Source: Nocardia shimofusensis NBRC 100134 (GTDB taxonomy: Bacteria > Actinomycetota > Actinomycetes > Mycobacteriales > Mycobacteriaceae). Taken from it: a stretch of DNA of 64,000 nt. How positions within the stretch are numbered: position 1 is the first letter of the stretch; each line of letters begins with the position of its first letter. The DNA is taken from contig NZ_BDBT01000007.1 in assembly GCF_001613125.1 (NCBI RefSeq), positions 186,001 through 250,000 of the forward strand, read 5' to 3'. The notes under the pieces are model-generated. The model was not told the DNA's origin. It searched no databases and was given only the letters and a program-made list of their open reading frames with translations. The position numbers and the translations under genes were made by a program. Shown here in pieces: positions 1 to 8,554 of the stretch.

Positions 1-1386
1 GACCTCGATGCGGTGACCACTCCGGTGTGGGAGGCCATGCCGCGTACGGCCGAGTTGATCCGCGACCGCGGTGTCGAATTCACCGAGGGATTCGCGCCGC
101 TGCCGATCTGTTGCGCGGCCCGCTCCTCCATCCTGACCGGGAACTACGGTCACAACACCGGGGTGCTGACCAACGCGGGCCCGGTCGGCGGCTTCGAGAC
201 GTTCCGCGCCAACGGCAACGAGTCGCGCACCTTCGTCACCGCCCTGCACGACAGCGGGTACCGGACCGGCATGGCGGGGAAATACCTCAACGGTCTCGAG
301 GACGATCCCGGTCACATCCCGCCCGGCTGGGACGACTGGAACGCCGGTGTCGACAACTTCCTGTACGCCGGCTACAACTACACCCTCAACGAGAACGGCC
401 GCTTCGTGAAATACGGTGTGGCGCCGCAGGATTACCAGACCGACGTGGTCGCCGAGAAATCGCGGCGATTCATCACCGAATCGGCCGCCTCCGGACAGCC
501 CTTCTTCTGGTACGCGGCGTCGACCGCACCGCATTTCCCGATTCCGCCCGCCCCGCGCCACGTCAGCGACACCGCGCCCACGGCCGCGCCGCGCTCGCCG
601 AACTATCAGGAGGCCGACGTCTCCGACAAACCCACCTGGCTGATCGACACAGCGCTCCCCCGAGCCGCGACGATCGAGGCGACCAACGACGTCGACTACA
701 CCAACCGGCTGGGCGCGCTGAAATCACTCGACGAGATGGTGGCGGGCATCGTGACGACCCTCGCCGAGACCGGCGAGCTCGACAACACCTACCTGGTCTT
801 CACCTCCGACAACGGCTACAGCCTCGGCGCGCATCGCCTGACCCAGAAGATGGCGCCCTACGAAGAATCCATGCGAGTGCCGCTCGCGATCGCGGGGCCG
901 AATATCGCGAGCGGGCGCTCCGATGCCATGGCGCTGTCGATCGATCTCGCACCCACCGTTCTCGACTGGGCCGGCATCACCGGGACGGACCGGATGGACG
1001 GCCGCTCACTCACCGCTGTGCTGGGTGGTGAGAGAAGTTCGTGGCGAACGGATTTCGCCGCCGAGTACGGCGGCGCGGGCTACACCGGACGGGACGGCAT
1101 CGCCCAGGAGCAGATCCCCGGCACGGAGACACCGCTGGTCTACGCCGTGGACATGCCGTCCTGGGTCGGGATCCGCAACCAGCGCTACCTCTATGTGCGC
1201 TGGTACGAACGCGAACGTCCCCTCCCCGAACGGGAATACGAGCTCTACGACCTGCACACCGATCCCTACCAACTCACCAACCTCATCAAGACTCCCGAAG
1301 GCCGGGCCGCGCACGCCGACCTGATCGCCGACCTCGACCGCCGGTTGAACGAGCTGGCGACCTGCGCGGGCACGGACTGTCACTGA
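1..1386 (+). CDS. Arylsulfatase (5' end outside the window)
   Basis: Alkaline-phosphatase-fold sulfatase that hydrolyses sulfate esters, probably exported. The frame is open from base 1 and begins at the DDL metal-binding loop, so the signal peptide and first strand lie to the left. The nucleophile region reads PLPICCAARSSILTG, giving C-C-A-A-R, which fits the C-x-(P/A)-x-R signature for formylglycine maturation. The metal-binding TSDNG motif lies near residue 260 and the C-terminus ends in a Cys-rich tail (CAGTDCH). A full-length paralogue sits at 34402-35919 with the same tail. The two copies are clearly duplicates, but they differ at the nucleophile motif. Substrate unknown. Confidence 0.9.
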   Translation, partial: DLDAVTTPVWEAMPRTAELIRDRGVEFTEGFAPLPICCAARSSILTGNYGHNTGVLTNAGPVGGFETFRANGNESRTFVTALHDSGYRTGMAGKYLNGLEDDPGHIPPGWDDWNAGVDNFLYAGYNYTLNENGRFVKYGVAPQDYQTDVVAEKSRRFITESAASGQPFFWYAASTAPHFPIPPAPRHVSDTAPTAAPRSPNYQEADVSDKPTWLIDTALPRAATIEATNDVDYTNRLGALKSLDEMVAGIVTTLAETGELDNTYLVFTSDNGYSLGAHRLTQKMAPYEESMRVPLAIAGPNIASGRSDAMALSIDLAPTVLDWAGITGTDRMDGRSLTAVLGGERSSWRTDFAAEYGGAGYTGRDGIAQEQIPGTETPLVYAVDMPSWVGIRNQRYLYVRWYERERPLPEREYELYDLHTDPYQLTNLIKTPEGRAAHADLIADLDRRLNELATCAGTDCH

Positions 1387-1511
1387 CCTCGTCCGTGCCG
1401 ATGACGGGACCGGTTCGCACGCCGACCTGTTCGATTCATGCTCCCCCGACGACGCTCGGCAGCCGCCGGAGCGCGTGATCCCCTGAGTCGCTCGGCAACA
1501 GATCCGGTTGT

Positions 1512-2297
1512 TCAGTCGGAGTCCGGTCCCGGAATCGCGACTCCCGCGGCCCGCAGCTTCACTTCCACGAGCGTGGTTAGTCGCGCCGTGGCCGAATCAC
1601 GCTCCTCGGCGTAATCCCGGATCAACCGATAGCGGGTCCCGGTCTCGGTGCGAGCCTGGAAGGCGGTCACGACCTTCAACAGTGCCGGGTTCGCGAGATA
1701 GGTCTCGGCCATGTCCTCGGCGAGTTCGGGTATGCGAGGGTCGTACGGCTTCCAGGTCGCGGCTTCCAGGGCGCGCTTGTTCAAGACGATGAAGCGGGGA
1801 TCGTCGAGCGCGTGCTCGAGATCGTCGAGATATTCGTCGAATCCGTCGGGGACAAGCGCTTTCGCCAACACCAGTCCCTCCCGCGAGGCCGCCGCCTGCT
1901 CCGGAGTGAGGCCGAGATCGAGCATCCGTTCCAGTAATGTCACGACGCGTTCCGGCAGCAGGGCCCGGTCGCCGTCCGCCAACCGCCGTACGGTGGCCCG
2001 TCGGGCGACCAGGTCCCCGATCCGTTCGGTGAGCCGGCGTTCGACCTCGGCGATGGCGACAGCGAACAGCGTCGCGTCGGCCTCGAGCAACGGCCCGATC
2101 TCAGCCAGCGGCACCCCCGCCGCGGCCAGGGTGCGGACCTGCACGAGCCGGGACAGGTCGGCCGAGCCGTATCGCCGGTAGCCGCTGCTGTCGCGCGGGG
2201 GCTCGTCGAGCAATCCGTGCTTGTGGTAGTGCCGCACGGTCTTGACGGTGACACCGGCGAATGCCGCCGCCTGTCCGATCGTGACGCCGGTGATCAT
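1512..2297 (-). CDS. MerR family transcriptional regulator
   Basis: 261-residue DNA-binding regulator. The N-terminus has the MerR winged helix: TIGQAAAFAGVTVKTVRHYHKHGLL followed by the YRRY wing and a linker helix (residues 5-75). The C-terminal 180 residues are helical and carry no cysteine cluster, so this is not an obvious metal sensor; a small-molecule or TipA-like effector domain is possible. It starts 4 bp after the stop of the upstream hydrolase gene, so the two are co-transcribed. The probable target is the 21-bp palindrome at 3131-3151 in front of that hydrolase gene, which would make the pair autoregulated. The effector is not evident. Confidence 0.88.
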   Translation of the reverse strand: MITGVTIGQAAAFAGVTVKTVRHYHKHGLLDEPPRDSSGYRRYGSADLSRLVQVRTLAAAGVPLAEIGPLLEADATLFAVAIAEVERRLTERIGDLVARRATVRRLADGDRALLPERVVTLLERMLDLGLTPEQAAASREGLVLAKALVPDGFDEYLDDLEHALDDPRFIVLNKRALEAATWKPYDPRIPELAEDMAETYLANPALLKVVTAFQARTETGTRYRLIRDYAEERDSATARLTTLVEVKLRAAGVAIPGPDSD

Positions 2298-2301
2298 CTG
2301 C

Positions 2302-3114
2302 TCAGATCGCTTTCCGTTCGGGGAGGGCGGCGAGATCGCGCACCGCGTCGGCTACGGCTCGAAAATCCTTGCGCAGGATGTGCGAGTGGTTGCTCGCGAC
2401 CTTCGCACTGACCCGCAGATTCGGGTTCGCCGCGAGCACCGGATTCAAGGACGCTCGTACCGCCTCCATTTCGTCTTCGCCGCCGCCGAGGTTAGCGCCG
2501 GTCGCGAGGACGTATCGCACGGGGTAGTCGGCGCGGTGGAGGACCGGCGCGAGGGCGGCATGCAGCCGATTGGCCTCGATATTGACCTCGGCGTGCTGGT
2601 CGGCGCTCATCCGTGCGGCCAGTCCCATCGGACGCGCAAGCGGAAGCAGGAACCGCATGCGGTGGAACAGCTTCCGGATCCGCGCCTCGCCCTCCGCGCC
2701 GGTCAGACCGTACGGCATGGCGCCGTCCACAGACACCACCCCGGCGACGCGGTCGGGATTCCGATCGGCCCAGTGCACCGCGAGCAGGGCGCCGTAGGAC
2801 CAGCCGACGATCAGGGGGCGCTGCACACCGGTGGCCGCGAGGACGGCATCGATGTCGCGCAGGCACGCTTCGAAGGAATAGTCCGCCGACCGCTTCGACT
2901 TGCCACGCGCCCGCTCGTCGAAGGTGATGTGCCGGTAGTCCTCGCCGAGCGCGCCGATCAGTGGCCGCCACGGCGACGAGTCGGCGTAGGAGCCGTTCAG
3001 ATAAACGAGGGGGCGGCCCGGACCGCCGGTGTCGGTCACGGCCAGCGCCGTGTCATCGACCGGCACCATGCCGGACCAGGTCGAAGTGCTCATGTTGCTT
3101 GTCGAAGTGATCAT
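2302..3114 (-). CDS. Alpha/beta hydrolase
   Basis: 270-residue serine hydrolase of the alpha/beta fold. The nucleophile elbow G-W-S-Y-G lies near residue 145 and the usual strand-turn before it (RPLIVG) is intact; an HSH near the C-terminus supplies the candidate catalytic His. The start at 3114 sits just after the MerR-type operator; an internal Met eight residues in is an alternative start. It is the first gene of a two-gene operon with the MerR gene. It is not OleB of the beta-lactone/olefin pathway next door: OleB belongs to the haloalkane dehalogenase group with an Asp nucleophile, whereas this has Ser. Substrate unknown. Confidence 0.85.
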   Translation of the reverse strand: MITSTSNMSTSTWSGMVPVDDTALAVTDTGGPGRPLVYLNGSYADSSPWRPLIGALGEDYRHITFDERARGKSKRSADYSFEACLRDIDAVLAATGVQRPLIVGWSYGALLAVHWADRNPDRVAGVVSVDGAMPYGLTGAEGEARIRKLFHRMRFLLPLARPMGLAARMSADQHAEVNIEANRLHAALAPVLHRADYPVRYVLATGANLGGGEDEMEAVRASLNPVLAANPNLRVSAKVASNHSHILRKDFRAVADAVRDLAALPERKAI

Positions 3115-3130
3115 GCGATGAGCTTGAACA

Positions 3131-3151
3131 TTGACCTCGGGTCAAGGTCAA
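3131..3151. promoter_or_regulatory. MerR-type operator/promoter of the hydrolase-MerR pair
   Basis: Perfect inverted repeat TTGACCT-7 nt-AGGTCAA, 21 bp in a 7-7-7 arrangement, ending 16 bp upstream of the hydrolase start. Read on the minus strand it opens with TTGACC, which can serve as a -35 box, and the -10 is not clear. MerR regulators classically bind such a dyad between -35 and -10. The operon's own MerR protein is the natural ligand, by inference. Confidence 0.65.
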
Positions 3152-3517
3152 CACCGGTCGCGCGCCTCGCTGTGCCGATGGGCTCGGCGCGGCCGGAACC
3201 CACTCTCGCGGGCCGTTTGCCGATCGGTGTCCAGAACCGTCCTTCTCGGCCGGACGCGCGCGACGGCGGTCGGTCATAAACGCTGCACGCGCGGCAGAAC
3301 GAGCGAAGCCGAAGGGGTGCACAGGGATAGATTTCCGCTATAGCGGAGTGGTCGCCGGTTGATGACACCTCACGGCAAGCAGCTTCACGGTTTGTGTGAA
3401 CAACGCCACGGCAGCCGAATTGCGCAGCACAACAGTGGTTACTGTCCGGTAATGTCCGTCGCGCCGTCGATCGTGGCGATCTCGAAGCCGTCATCCGTCC
3501 CACCGCTGGAGCGTCCC

Positions 3518-4567
3518 ATGCCGCAGTCCCGTTTCGAATCCATCGGCGCGTATCTGCCCTCCGACATCCTCACCACTGAGGAGTTGCTGTCCCGGCTGGC
3601 CACGCCGCCGTCGTTCGATCTGGAGAAGATCACCGGAGTCAAGGAACGCCGTGTGCACTCCAAGGCCCCCGAGGCGTACGAGGATTCCTTCACGCTGGCC
3701 GCCAGAGCCGCCGAGGACTGCCTGTCGCGGTCCAGGTACGAGGCCGGGGACATCGACGTCGTCATCTCCACTTCGATCACCCGCAGCCGGTACGGCACCC
3801 GGATGTACATGGAGCCGTCGTTCGCCGGAGCGCTCGCGCGACAGCTCGGGGCGGCCCGCGCCATCACCTTCGATGTCTCGAACGCCTGCGCCGGAATGCT
3901 CACCGGCACTTACATTCTCGACCGGATGATCCGTTCGGGCGCGGTACGCAACGGCTTGGTCGTCAGCGGTGAGGCGATCACGCCGATCGCCGACACCGCG
4001 GTCGCGGAGATCTCGGAGAAGTACGACCTGCAGTTCGCCTCGCTGTCGGTCGGCGACTCCGCGTGCGCGGTCGTGCTGGACGAGGCGGTCGACGACCGCG
4101 ATGTCATCCACTACGTCGATCTGATGACCGCCGCGGAGTACGCGCAGCTGTGCCTGGGCATGCCCAGCGATCGCAGTCAGGGCATCGCCCTCTACACCGA
4201 CAACCGTCAGATGCACAACGAGGACCGGTTCCGGCTCGGCCCCGACAGCCATCGCAGTTACCTCGCCGCCCAGGGCCGCACCTTCGCCGACGAGAAGTTC
4301 GACTACGTCATCCATCACCAGTTCGGCGCCGCGGCGATCCCGTGGATGAACGCCATCTGCGAGCGCGAATTCGGCAGCCCCATGCCGCCGGACCTGCGGG
4401 TGATCGAGAAGTACGGCAACACCTCCACCACCTCCCACTTCCTGGTGCTGCACGACTCGCTGCAGGACCAGGCCATTCCGGAAGGGTCGAAGCTGCTGAT
4501 GATCCCCGCGGCCTCGGGCATCGTCACCGGATTCCTGTCCACCACCATCTCTTCGCTGAAGGTCTAG
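3518..4567 (+). CDS. nltA: OleA/KAS III-like acyl-CoA condensing enzyme, active subunit
   Basis: 349-residue thiolase-fold enzyme expected to join two fatty acyl-CoAs head-to-head into a beta-keto acid, the first step of long-chain beta-lactone or olefin formation. Catalytic Cys124 lies in SNACAGM, His266/267 in VIHHQFG and Asn301 in KYGNTSTTSH, so the Cys-His-Asn triad is complete. Glu99 (YMEPS) matches the position of the OleA general base. The start at 3518 has GGAG 6 nt upstream; earlier in-frame starts at 3359 or 3451 lack a convincing site and would add a low-quality extension. It opens the seven-gene operon and is followed after 8 bp by its catalytically silent partner. The symbol follows the published nocardiolactone gene set. 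Confidence 0.8.
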   Translation: MPQSRFESIGAYLPSDILTTEELLSRLATPPSFDLEKITGVKERRVHSKAPEAYEDSFTLAARAAEDCLSRSRYEAGDIDVVISTSITRSRYGTRMYMEPSFAGALARQLGAARAITFDVSNACAGMLTGTYILDRMIRSGAVRNGLVVSGEAITPIADTAVAEISEKYDLQFASLSVGDSACAVVLDEAVDDRDVIHYVDLMTAAEYAQLCLGMPSDRSQGIALYTDNRQMHNEDRFRLGPDSHRSYLAAQGRTFADEKFDYVIHHQFGAAAIPWMNAICEREFGSPMPPDLRVIEKYGNTSTTSHFLVLHDSLQDQAIPEGSKLLMIPAASGIVTGFLSTTISSLKV

Positions 4568-4575
4568 GTCGAGTC

Positions 4576-5490
4576 ATGAGCGTGCGTATCACATCCACCG
4601 CGATCAGCCGCGGCGGCGAAACCATCGGCATCGTCGCCCACAGCGGTCGGGCCGCCCGGCTCTGCCTCGAGCGCGCGGGCGTCCGGCCCGACCAGGTCGG
4701 GGTGCTGATCAACACCGGTGTCTTCCGTGACTCCAACACCCTGGAACCGGCTGTGGCGGCGTTGATCCAGAAGGAAGCGGGCATCGGCCTCGAGTACGCC
4801 GTGGACGATCCGCGGACCTTCGCCTTCGACCTGATGAACGGCGCGACCGGAGTGCTGGAGGCCGTCCGGGTGGCCACCTCGATCCTGGAGACCGGCAGCA
4901 CGGAATACGTGCTGATCGTCTCCGGCGACACCCATCCCTCGCTCACCCGGCCCACCGCCACCGCCGAATTCCCCTACGCCACCTGCGGTGCGGCCATGCT
5001 GCTCGGCCGCACCGAGGAACCGGCCGGGTTCGGCACGGTGCGCTCGGTCGCCGGCGCGGGTACGCCCGCCGTCGAGGGCTACGTCGACACGGCCGCGATG
5101 GGAACCACCGGACGCGGCGCGATGACCATCGTGCGGGAGGACGACTTCGCCGAGCGTCTGCTCGCCGTCGCGGTGGAGGCCGCCGCGGGCGTGCTGGCCG
5201 AGTCCGAAGCCGGCGAGACAGGTGACCTCGCGCTGCTGACATCCACGCCCACAACGGATTTCGGTGTGCGGCTCGCCGACGCGCTCGGCATCGACCGCAC
5301 CCACGTGCGTGCTCCCGACCTCACCGACGGCGACCCGCACACCGCGGCGCTCACCGCCGCATTCGACCGGGCGGTCGCCGACGACACGCTCACCGGCTAC
5401 CGCCGCGTCCTGTTCGTCGCGGCGGGCGCGGGACCGTCGGCGGCCGCCGTGCTGTACCGGTTGCCCGCTCCGGCCGGAGTGCCGGCATGA
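4576..5490 (+). CDS. nltB: OleA-like partner subunit without catalytic cysteine
   Basis: 304-residue thiolase-fold protein, shorter than its neighbour NltA. Where NltA reads DVSNACAG this protein reads DLMNGATG, placing Ala90 where the nucleophilic Cys should be, and the His and Asn motifs are also lost. Glu57 (NTLEPAV) is retained at the position of the OleA base, which acts across the dimer interface. In the related lipstatin pathway two such genes encode a heterodimer; by analogy NltB would complement NltA rather than condense on its own. Its stop overlaps the start of nltC (ATGA). Heterodimer formation is inferred, not shown. Confidence 0.75.
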   Translation: MSVRITSTAISRGGETIGIVAHSGRAARLCLERAGVRPDQVGVLINTGVFRDSNTLEPAVAALIQKEAGIGLEYAVDDPRTFAFDLMNGATGVLEAVRVATSILETGSTEYVLIVSGDTHPSLTRPTATAEFPYATCGAAMLLGRTEEPAGFGTVRSVAGAGTPAVEGYVDTAAMGTTGRGAMTIVREDDFAERLLAVAVEAAAGVLAESEAGETGDLALLTSTPTTDFGVRLADALGIDRTHVRAPDLTDGDPHTAALTAAFDRAVADDTLTGYRRVLFVAAGAGPSAAAVLYRLPAPAGVPA

Positions 5491-7196
5491 CCGCTGCCGA
5501 TCCCCTCGGCGCCGAGCGCACCACCACCCCGCAGACCTACTGGGCGGGACTGGACCGATTCCGTGAGGTCGTGCGCCAGGACCCGCGTCGCCCGGCGCTG
5601 CGCTATCCCGACGGCTTCGGGCCCGATGGATTGCCGCAGTACCGCACGCTCGAATACGGCGAACTCGACGCGTGGGCGGCCGCCATCGCCCAGCGGATGT
5701 CCGACGCCGGTGTCGGCGCGGGAACCCGCACGATCGTGCTGGTGCTGCCCGGACCGGAGCTCTACGCGACCCTGCTGGGGCTGCTGGAGATCGGCGCGGT
5801 GCCGGTGGTCATCGACCCCGGCATGGGTGTGCGCCGGATGCTGCGCTGCCTGCGCGCGGTGCGGGCCGAGGCCTTCATCGGCATGCCGCAGGCACACGCG
5901 CTTCGGGTGCTGACGCGATGGAACTTCCGGACCGTGCGCACCGCGGTGACGGTCGGCAAGCGCTGGTTCTGGGGCGGGCCCACGCTGAACTCGTGGGGCC
6001 GCCGCCCCGAGCGTCCCCGGACACCGGGTGTCCACGGCGCCGCCGACGACACGCTGCTCATCGCGTTCACCACGGGCAGCACCGGCCCGGCCAAGGCCGT
6101 CGAGATGACGCACGGCAATCTCAGCGCGATGGTCGAACAGGTGCACTTCGCCCGCGAGGAGCGCGCGCCCGAGGCTTCGCTCATCACGCTGCCACTGGTC
6201 GGCGTGCTGGATCTGCTGCTGGGCTCGCGCTGCGTCATCCCGCCGCTGGTGCCGAGCAAGGTGGGCGCCACCGATCCCGAGCATGTGGTGGACGCGATCG
6301 GTCGGTTCGGCGTCCGCACGATGTTCGCCTCCCCCGCCGTGCTGATCCCACTGCTGCGTCGGCTGCGCGCGCGGCCGCGGGAACTGCCCACCCTCGAGAG
6401 CGTGTTCTCCGGCGGAGCACCGGTGCCGGACTGGTGCATCACGGGTCTGCGCGAGGTGCTGCGTGAGGATGTCCGCATCTTCGCCGGATACGGCTCCACC
6501 GAAGCGCTGCCCATGTCGACCGTCGAATCCAGGGAACTGCTGGACGGATTGGTGGACCGGGCGCACCGCGGCGAGGGCACCTGCATCGGACGACCGGCAC
6601 ACCGGATCGAGGCGCGCGTCGTGGCGATCACCGAGGAACCGCTGCCGACCTGGGCCGATGTCGAACGTCGCGCCGGTGAGCTCGACAGCACCGGCGGCAT
6701 CGGCGAACTCGTCGTCGCCGGACCCAATGTGAGCACCCGCTACCACTGGCCGGAGCAGGCCAACGCACTGGGCAAGATCGCCGACGGCGACCGGATCTGG
6801 CACCGCACCGGTGACCTGGCCCGCCTCGACGAGCAGGGCCGGATCTGGTTCTGCGGCCGCAAGAGTCAACGCGTGCGGACCACGGACGGCGAACTGTTCA
6901 CTGTGCAGGTGGAGCAGATCTTCGCGCCGGTCGCCGGCGTGGCGCGCACCGCGCTGGTCGGTGTCGGCGAGCCCGGCGCCCAGCGTCCGGTGTTGTGCGT
7001 CGAAGTCGACGAGGACGCCCGGACGCAGACGGTGCTGGCCGCCGTGCGCGCCCGCGCCGCCGAGTTCGCGCTCACCCGGCCGATCACCGATGTCCTGGCG
7101 CATCCGGGCTTCCCGGTCGACATCCGGCACAACGCCAAGATCGGCCGCGAAGAACTCGCCGTGTGGGCGGGCAAGCAGCTGGGCGGCGCACGATGA
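5487..7196 (+). CDS. nltC: OleC-like beta-lactone synthetase (adenylate-forming)
   Basis: 569-residue ANL-superfamily enzyme. The phosphate loop TTGSTGPAKAV lies near residue 195, the adenine motif YGSTEALPMS near 335, and the C-terminal hinge has the Asp-containing GRKSQRVRT stretch. VIDPGMG near residue 110 is a feature I associate with OleC proteins. OleC enzymes adenylate a beta-hydroxy acid and close it to a beta-lactone instead of forming a CoA ester. ATGA overlaps on both sides give tight coupling to nltB and the next gene. A plain acyl-CoA ligase is the alternative, but the company of two OleA-like proteins and an OleD-like reductase argues for lactone formation. No OleB decarboxylase gene lies in the operon, consistent with a lactone end product. 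Confidence 0.8.
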   Translation: MTAADPLGAERTTTPQTYWAGLDRFREVVRQDPRRPALRYPDGFGPDGLPQYRTLEYGELDAWAAAIAQRMSDAGVGAGTRTIVLVLPGPELYATLLGLLEIGAVPVVIDPGMGVRRMLRCLRAVRAEAFIGMPQAHALRVLTRWNFRTVRTAVTVGKRWFWGGPTLNSWGRRPERPRTPGVHGAADDTLLIAFTTGSTGPAKAVEMTHGNLSAMVEQVHFAREERAPEASLITLPLVGVLDLLLGSRCVIPPLVPSKVGATDPEHVVDAIGRFGVRTMFASPAVLIPLLRRLRARPRELPTLESVFSGGAPVPDWCITGLREVLREDVRIFAGYGSTEALPMSTVESRELLDGLVDRAHRGEGTCIGRPAHRIEARVVAITEEPLPTWADVERRAGELDSTGGIGELVVAGPNVSTRYHWPEQANALGKIADGDRIWHRTGDLARLDEQGRIWFCGRKSQRVRTTDGELFTVQVEQIFAPVAGVARTALVGVGEPGAQRPVLCVEVDEDARTQTVLAAVRARAAEFALTRPITDVLAHPGFPVDIRHNAKIGREELAVWAGKQLGGAR

Positions 7197-7492
7197 GCGC
7201 GAACCGCCGGGCATCCGCGAAAGTCCTGGCCCTGCGGGCGATTCCGATTCTCGGCTGGCTGTATCTGGCGGTCGGCGCGGTCGCCGCCTGGCGCGGACGG
7301 GCGCCGCGCCACCGGCTGCTGCGGGCGGCGTGGTGGATCGACGCCTTCCTCAGCCTGGTGGTGCACGCCGCGCAGATCCCGGTCGCCCTGCGGGCCGCCG
7401 AAGGCAGCGGTCGGTCGGCGCTGCGCACCGCTGTGCTGACCCAGATCTTCGGACTGACCTGGTGGCGCACCAACGGAAAGGGACAGGCGTGA
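7193..7492 (+). CDS. Small membrane protein in the beta-lactone operon
   Basis: 99-residue protein of no recognised family. It has two hydrophobic helices, IPILGWLYLAVGAVAAW (about residues 18-34) and WIDAFLSLVVHAAQIPVAL (about 47-66), with basic connecting loops and a conserved-looking TWWRTN near the C-terminus. It overlaps nltC by ATGA and nltD by GTGA, so it is made stoichiometrically with pathway enzymes. It could tether the soluble enzymes to the membrane or assist with the very hydrophobic product; that is inference from position only. Confidence 0.75.
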   Translation: MSANRRASAKVLALRAIPILGWLYLAVGAVAAWRGRAPRHRLLRAAWWIDAFLSLVVHAAQIPVALRAAEGSGRSALRTAVLTQIFGLTWWRTNGKGQA

Positions 7493-8535
7493 GCACGGTA
7501 CTGGTCACCGGGGCATCCGGATTCGTGGGCGGCGCGGTGGTGCGCCGGTTGGTACGCGAGGGCGAGCACGAGGTGGCCGTGCTGGTGCGCCCCACCAGCG
7601 ACCTGAGCGATCTCGGTGACGCCGCGGACGCGGTGCGCAAGGTCTACGGCGACCTCACCGATCCGGCCTCACTGGCGCGCGCCACCGCGGGCATCGACAT
7701 CGTCGTCCACAGCGCGGCCCGGGTCGACGAACGCGGCACCCGCGCTCAGTTCGTCGCCGAGAACCTGCACGCCACCGAGCATCTGCTGGCCGCCGCGCGC
7801 CGCGACGGGGTGTCCCGGTTCGTCTTCGTCTCGAGCCCGAGCGCGCTGATGGACCGCGACGGCGGCGATCAGATCGACGTCGACGAATCGGTGCCGTATC
7901 CGCGCCGGTACCTGAACTATTATTCCGAGACCAAAGCCGCCGCCGAGCGCGCCGTGCTGGCCGCCGACTCGCCGGGGATGCGGACCGTCGCGCTGCGGCC
8001 GCGGGCGATCTGGGGTGCGGGCGACCGCTCGGGCCCGATCGTGCGCATGCTCTCGCGCACCCAGGCCGGCTCGCTGCCTGACCTGTCCTTCGGTCGCACC
8101 GTGTACGCCTCGCTCTGCCACGTCGACAATGTGGCGGAGGCGTGCCTGCTCGTGACCCGGTCCGACGCCCCCGGTGGGCGGGCGTATTTCGTGGCCGACG
8201 CCGAACGCACCGACGTGTGGGGATTCCTCGCCGAGGTCGCGCGGCGGCTCGATTACCCGGTGCCCACCCGCACCCCGAACCCCGCCGTGCTGAACGCGCT
8301 GGTGACGGTGCTCGACACGGTGTGGCGCATCCCGGCGGTGGCCGCCCGGTGGTCCCCGCCGCTGTCGGGCTATGTCGTCGCGTTGCTCAGCCGCACCGCC
8401 ACCTACGACACCGGCGCCGCCGCCCGCGATCTGGGCTATCGGCCGATCATGGACCGCGACACCGGTATCGACGAATTCCTCACCTGGCTGCAATCCGAGG
8501 GCGGAGCGCTCGCCCTCACCGCATCACTGCGCTGA
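7489..8535 (+). CDS. nltD: OleD-like NAD(P)-dependent beta-keto acid reductase
   Basis: 348-residue extended short-chain dehydrogenase. The N-terminal Rossmann motif TGASGFVG sits at residues 7-14 and the catalytic YYSETKAAAE (YxxxK) near residue 145. Extended SDRs of the OleD type reduce the 2-alkyl-3-ketoacid made by OleA to the 3-hydroxy acid used by OleC. GTG start, overlapping the stop of the preceding gene by 4 bp (GTGA). The C-terminal half carries the variable substrate domain of epimerase/3-beta-HSD-like proteins. Function is inferred from family and operon. Confidence 0.78.
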   Translation: MSTVLVTGASGFVGGAVVRRLVREGEHEVAVLVRPTSDLSDLGDAADAVRKVYGDLTDPASLARATAGIDIVVHSAARVDERGTRAQFVAENLHATEHLLAAARRDGVSRFVFVSSPSALMDRDGGDQIDVDESVPYPRRYLNYYSETKAAAERAVLAADSPGMRTVALRPRAIWGAGDRSGPIVRMLSRTQAGSLPDLSFGRTVYASLCHVDNVAEACLLVTRSDAPGGRAYFVADAERTDVWGFLAEVARRLDYPVPTRTPNPAVLNALVTVLDTVWRIPAVAARWSPPLSGYVVALLSRTATYDTGAAARDLGYRPIMDRDTGIDEFLTWLQSEGGALALTASLR

Positions 8536-8554
8536 TTCGCGAACGGACACCACG

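Noticed and set aside
2302..3114. Hydrolase as the missing OleB of the beta-lactone pathway
   Set aside because: It has a Ser nucleophile (GWSYG), whereas OleB belongs to the haloalkane dehalogenase group with Asp; it is on the other strand and co-regulated with a MerR gene.
3359..3517. N-terminal extension of NltA
   Set aside because: No ribosome site and no thiolase-like sequence; the start at 3518 has GGAG at the right spacing.
5397..7214. 605-codon minus-strand frame opposite nltC
   Set aside because: His/Gly/Arg-rich composition and no motifs; a shadow of the GC-biased coding strand.
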